Below, piece after piece: positions 60,616 through 64,000 of a stretch of 64,000 bases of DNA. Source of the DNA: Cryptomeria japonica. Taxonomy: Eukaryota; Streptophyta; Pinopsida; Cupressales; Cupressaceae. A program made the position numbers and the translations under genes. The stretch is from assembly GCF_030272615.1 (NCBI RefSeq), contig NC_081409.1:210223190-210287189 (forward strand). Reading direction: 5' to 3'. Each line of letters opens with the position of its first letter. The first letter of the stretch is position 1. Below the pieces are notes generated by a model. That model saw nothing but the letters and a program-made list of their open reading frames with translations. It was not told the origin of the DNA and did no database searches.

Positions 60616-61015
60616 ATTAGATGGAAGGTACCATCAAAAGGCTTCCTCAAGCTAAACTTTGATGGAGTAGCAAAGGGGAATCTAGGAATTTCTGGTATTG
60701 GTTTTGTAATTAGAGATCATTTGGGGGCTTCATCAAAGAGGGCTTTGCAAGAATCACTAATGGTACAAACAATGTTGTTGAAGCTCAAGCTCTCTTATTG
60801 GGTCTTCAAGTGGCTAACTCTCTATATTTGCGGAAAATTGAAATAGAAGGGGATTCAATGAACATGGTTCTAGCTTGCAGGAGTCCAAAAGTAACAAATT
60901 GGAAAATACAATATATTATGCAAAAACCATCATTTCAAAACTGGAACAATACTCTATAGTCCATTGCTATAGGGAAGCTAATAGCTGCAATCTACCCCAT
61001 GGAGAAACATTCTAA
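60616..61015 (+). pseudogene. LINE ORF2, plant-type RNase H domain
   Basis: After one stop at 60613, the same frame reads GFLKLNFDGVAKGNLGISG and GFVIRDHLG, then shifts by one base near 60725 to NNVVEAQALLLGLQVANS and EIEGDSMNMVLAC, ending CYREANSCN. The first three acidic residues of the RNase H active site (D in NFDG, E in VEAQAL, D in GDS) are present. Sense is + and the domain closes the ORF2 polyprotein. It would remove template RNA during second-strand synthesis. Confidence 0.82.
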
Positions 61016-62471
61016 AGAGGGTGTACATAATGATTCCCAACTCATGTCGAAGTTACAAAATGATCTTCCCAATCAACAAATGGATAGTTAAGGTAGACAT
61101 GAGATTAACAAATGAAAGTTGGCACATGGACCATTTTTAAAATTAATTTTATGGGACTTATTCACTTGTTTGATGCAATTATCTTTATACATTGGCGAGT
61201 CTTCCTTAAGTTTTCCTGGAAATAGCAAATGTGTGAATATATAGGTGGTTGATCCTTGTTTTAACTTCAACAGTACTCTTTTTTGCCATAGTTCTCATGC
61301 TTATCACTCAAGCTTTTCATGTAGTCTCAAATGTGTGATTATACAAGTGTTTAAATTTGGCATATTTGGTACTACCTTACGCTAGCATCCTCTATTTTCT
61401 GATTCAATTGTGCCTCCTATCCTTTCTTTGGAAAATGTGGGATTGCAATCTCTTGCATGTGCAACTCCATAATTTATTGACTTCAAGTGTTGCATTCTTC
61501 ATCACATATTTCTGAAGTCGAAGGTTTTCAGAGTTAACATTCAGGGTTATATCATATTGTTCATTCCTAGTAAATTTCAAGATTGTCATTCACAACATTA
61601 AGGCTCAATCCAGTTCGAAAAGTTTTATTACATCCATCCTGTTGTGGCAAGAAGTTTTGGGATTCTCTACTTATATCTTCAAATTTGTTCCATCGCTGAA
61701 GGTATTTACAAATCTTTTCTCGTCTCCTTTACCACTAGAATTCTTCTTTACATATGGAGCATAGGATATCTTTATCTAGCTAATTGTTCGAAGTTTCTCC
61801 TTCTCTTCAGCAGACCCCTTTAATTGCGGTTTTTGCCATTCCATGCTATGAGTGGATAGGAGGATTCTTTGATAGAAACTTTCTTTATGAGGAATCAATC
61901 CAGAGATCAATTTGGATTACTCTCATCAATGTATTAATGTTTCAATCCTATGACACCATTCAGGTCATGGATGCAATCTAACAGGCAACACATTGGTGAA
62001 CCATTATTTTCACTATCTCTAGCAAAATTTGATGCAATTTCACAACTCCTTGAGCATGCAAAAATTTGATCCACGTGACTACCCTTTATCCTTTCCTTTT
62101 TCTTCAGAGTTAGGATCATCGAGAAGAACACAAATGTTTTGACAGATGGTGTAAGTGACTAGAACCAGAGAGATATGTTGGATCGAATTTAACAGTTTTG
62201 TATCTTGCTCATAACTTTTCAGCATTAGAATATCTATATTGTATCTGTATATTGCCATATGCTTTTGTAAGTTGATGATGGATCTTTATAACTATCAATC
62301 ATAGGATAGGACTGTTTTTTGGCTTTCTATCTAATTAGCTATAATTGAATGTTTTCTTGCTAGTTCTTTCTTGCTAGTATGCTCTTTTGAATCAGTTATG
62401 TAAATATTTTATAATTATTAATATTATATTATAGTGGCTTCCACTTTTACCCCCCCATCCCCCCCAAAAAA
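61016..62471 (+). other. LINE 3' untranslated region and poly(A)
   Basis: About 1.4 kb without supported genes, ending GTGGCTTCCACTTTTACCCC, C-rich text and eight A. The copia LTR repeat resumes at once, which fixes the 3' end. Open frames inside (for example 61784-61981) have no recognisable content. Confidence 0.6.
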
Positions 62472-62938
62472 AACTTAGAAGTGATTTTTATCTTTTATAA
62501 GATTGAGCTAGATATTTGACACATCATTTCTCATTTATTAGGATAACATTTGTCAAACTCTCTTTTAATCCTCTCCTAGGGTTTTCATTATAGTGCTTCT
62601 TTGTTTCACCTCTCACAAGTAGGTTGAAAAACATCATGAAGATGAAAATCATATTCAATCTAGTTAAAATATTAAAAGGAAAAAACTATTTGATTTTAGA
62701 TTCAAATATTTTCAAAAATCAATATCTATGTTATTTTGAAAAAAAATGTTAAGAGTAATTAGGATATCACCTAAAATTAATTATCTAATAAGGTCATTTA
62801 TTACTTTATTAAACTTAGTAACTTGAAGTGTCTTTTATCTTTTATAAGATTGAGCTAGATATTTGACACATGTTGTCTCATTTATTATGATACATTTGTC
62901 AGGCTCTCTTTTAATCCTCTCCTAGGGTTTGCATATAG
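62472..62938 (+). repeat. 350-bp tandem repeat, units 2b and 3
   Basis: Directly after the LINE poly(A), ACTTAGAAGTGATTTTTATC picks up unit 2 at the point where it broke off at 52990. Unit 3 starts at 62594 (TGCTTCTTTGTTTCACC) and ends GCATATAG at about 62938, after which the LTR continues without repeats. Confidence 0.9.
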
Positions 62939-63147
62939 GGTTTCATCTTTATGTTTTTATAACCATTCATTGTATTCGCTGCAATTATCCAATCATTTAA
63001 ACATTAATCTCAATGTTAAATTCCTCTTTGGACCAATTCTCTCTCAAGGTTGTATAGCATCCATCATAACTTTTTCTCTTTAGATTTGCATAGGCATTTT
63101 GGTTGCAAGTGATTTTTGGGAGTTGTGGAATTAGCTATCAACTCCAA

Positions 63148-63159
63148 CATGGTATCAAC
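63148..63159 (+). other. tRNA-Met-type primer-binding site
   Basis: TGGTATCAACTT directly follows CCAACA. The first eight bases match the copia primer site TGGTATCAGAGC, so this marks the end of an LTR and the start of its interior on the plus strand. Confidence 0.5.
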
Positions 63160-63278
63160 TTGCCTTGTCTCTTTGTTCTCACTCCTCACATTTAGACTCC
63201 ATCTCAATCTACATCTTCTATTATTCTTGATCACCTTGGCATTAGCACATGCACGACCCCTATTGACTCAATACAATG

Positions 63279-64000
63279 TTAGACAATTCAGATAACCGGA
63301 AGACAACTAAGAGTGGGGGTGAATTAGTTGTCACAGATTACAGGAACATTCAGCAATTAAAACTTTAATACCAGAACCCAAAACATTAATACTGGAATAG
63401 CAGTTAATCCAATTAAGTATAAACAATAATAATAAAATAAAAGCCATCCACATAACACCAAGATTTGTACATGGAAAACCGAGTAAAGGGAAAAACTACG
63501 GTGGGAAGCCTACCCACAGTCAGATAATACTTCTGCAGTAAGTATGTGAATTGCAATGAAGGGGCATGCACTTGCAGGAAGGCCAACACCCTAGAGTGCA
63601 CTTCTCATCACAAAAGGATCCTCTCTAGCTACATACAAATCCAAACTACAATCTGGAGAAGAGTTGAACTGCAAAAGATAGCATCTCCTATGCCTGAGTA
63701 CAGTTTCGGTTAAGCTCAATACCAAAGGACTAAATCCTCTTACATAAACCCAATTCAATCTCCAATGATCAACCAACTCCTCTGCCTAAATGATATTACA
63801 TTATTTGCACATTATATTTCTTGACCATGACCTCTTGCATTAACCATGATGATCTACAATGGGATCTTACATCTATATATACAAACCCTTGACCATAAAC
63901 AATCAGGTTGGCCACCAGATAATAAACCGATTACATAATTACAAACCATGTCGGCCTTAGACCAAACAAAGAATATCCAACACATATAACATCCCAGAAA
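63279..64000 (+). mobile_element. Start of another LTR-like element, running off the window
   Basis: Begins TGTTAGACAATTCAG, then AAGAGTGGGGGTGAATTAG and further on ATGGAAAACCGAGTAAAGGG and AACTACGGTGGGAAGCC. These phrases recur at LTR starts of plant copia elements (remembered patterns, not searched). A TATA-like CTATATATACAAACCC lies near 63873. The right end is not in the window. Confidence 0.5.

Larger units (their letters stand above)
52991..62471 (+). mobile_element. 5'-truncated LINE with RNase H, interrupted by a 5.4-kb element
   Basis: Two parts, 52991-53044 and 58468-62471, make a ~4-kb LINE starting inside the RT domain and ending with a C-rich run and eight A after ~1.4 kb of 3' UTR. 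Left part: RPIALCNTIYKIVTKAT, an RT motif. Right part: the rest of RT, zf-RVT and RNase H. It lies inside the 350-bp repeat of a copia-type LTR. Its own target duplication is short or absent (AATTT and AACTT at the edges). Confidence 0.8.
52354..63147 (+). mobile_element. Copia-type LTR with internal repeats, split by a LINE
   Basis: The parts at 52354-52990 and 62472-63147 together make a ~1.3-kb LTR-like sequence that ends CCAACA and is followed at once by TGGTATCAACTTG, a tRNA-Met-type primer site (63148). Its first two thirds are three tandem ~350-bp units. A start at TGTCTTCACC (52354) is a guess. A LINE copy (52991-62471) interrupts unit 2. Only about 130 bases of interior remain before another LTR-like sequence begins at 63279, so its genes are not visible. 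Confidence 0.5.

Overview
The window is AT-rich, repeat-dense nuclear DNA from a land plant with a large, transposon-filled genome. The plant call rests on LINEs whose ORF1 carries a DUF4283-type domain, a CCHC knuckle and a GRPxGSKNK tail; on LINE ORF2 proteins with zf-RVT and plant-type RNase H domains; on a tRNA-derived SINE; and on copia-type LTRs primed by initiator tRNA-Met. A gymnosperm is plausible from the style of the repeats, but this is inference. I found no intact host protein-coding gene, no rRNA or tRNA gene and no CRISPR. Almost everything that can be recognised is a mobile element or a tandem repeat, most of it broken by stops and frameshifts.

Layout, left: a diverged 311-bp tandem duplication (1-665); a full-length but dead minus-strand LINE (2311-8764) with a 10-bp target duplication; then the most interesting object, an 11.5-kb DNA transposon (9891-21419) with 26-bp terminal inverted repeats and a CCAT 4-bp target duplication. 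It holds a degraded DDE-type transposase gene (+ strand, 12869-15793), a second multi-exon gene on the opposite strand (18420-21017), arrays of a 29-bp palindromic repeat near both ends, a 730-bp polypyrimidine tract, a 359-bp tandem repeat and other minisatellites. Transposase motifs and the 4-bp duplication suggest a Sola-like superfamily; this is tentative.

Middle: about 2.3 tandem copies of a ~3.4-3.6 kb non-coding unit (22112-38905). Each copy has taken different insertions, so its neighbours act as empty-site references: a 496-bp TA-flanked MITE, a 1.69-kb element with an 8-bp duplication, a 6.6-kb copia-type retrotransposon (28422-35059) that itself contains a 372-bp TRIM/SMART element and a 4.1-kb insertion inside its 5' LTR, and a 149-bp SINE. 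Further right are a 206-bp inverted-repeat element, a 664-bp ORF1-only retroelement with a 16-bp target duplication, and 1.2 kb of degenerate TTAGGG repeats (46012-47222).

Right: a ~176-bp near-perfect hairpin, a second ORF1-only retroelement (51268-52285), and a nest: a copia-type LTR with three 350-bp internal repeats is split by a 5'-truncated LINE with RNase H, and that LINE's reverse transcriptase is split by a 5.4-kb element with 11-bp inverted termini. Removing the 5.4-kb insertion puts the RT motifs back in register. The window ends inside another LTR-like sequence.

Limits: everything was read by eye. Element edges supported by target duplications are solid to within a few bases. Superfamily assignment, intron positions and identity estimates need alignment.
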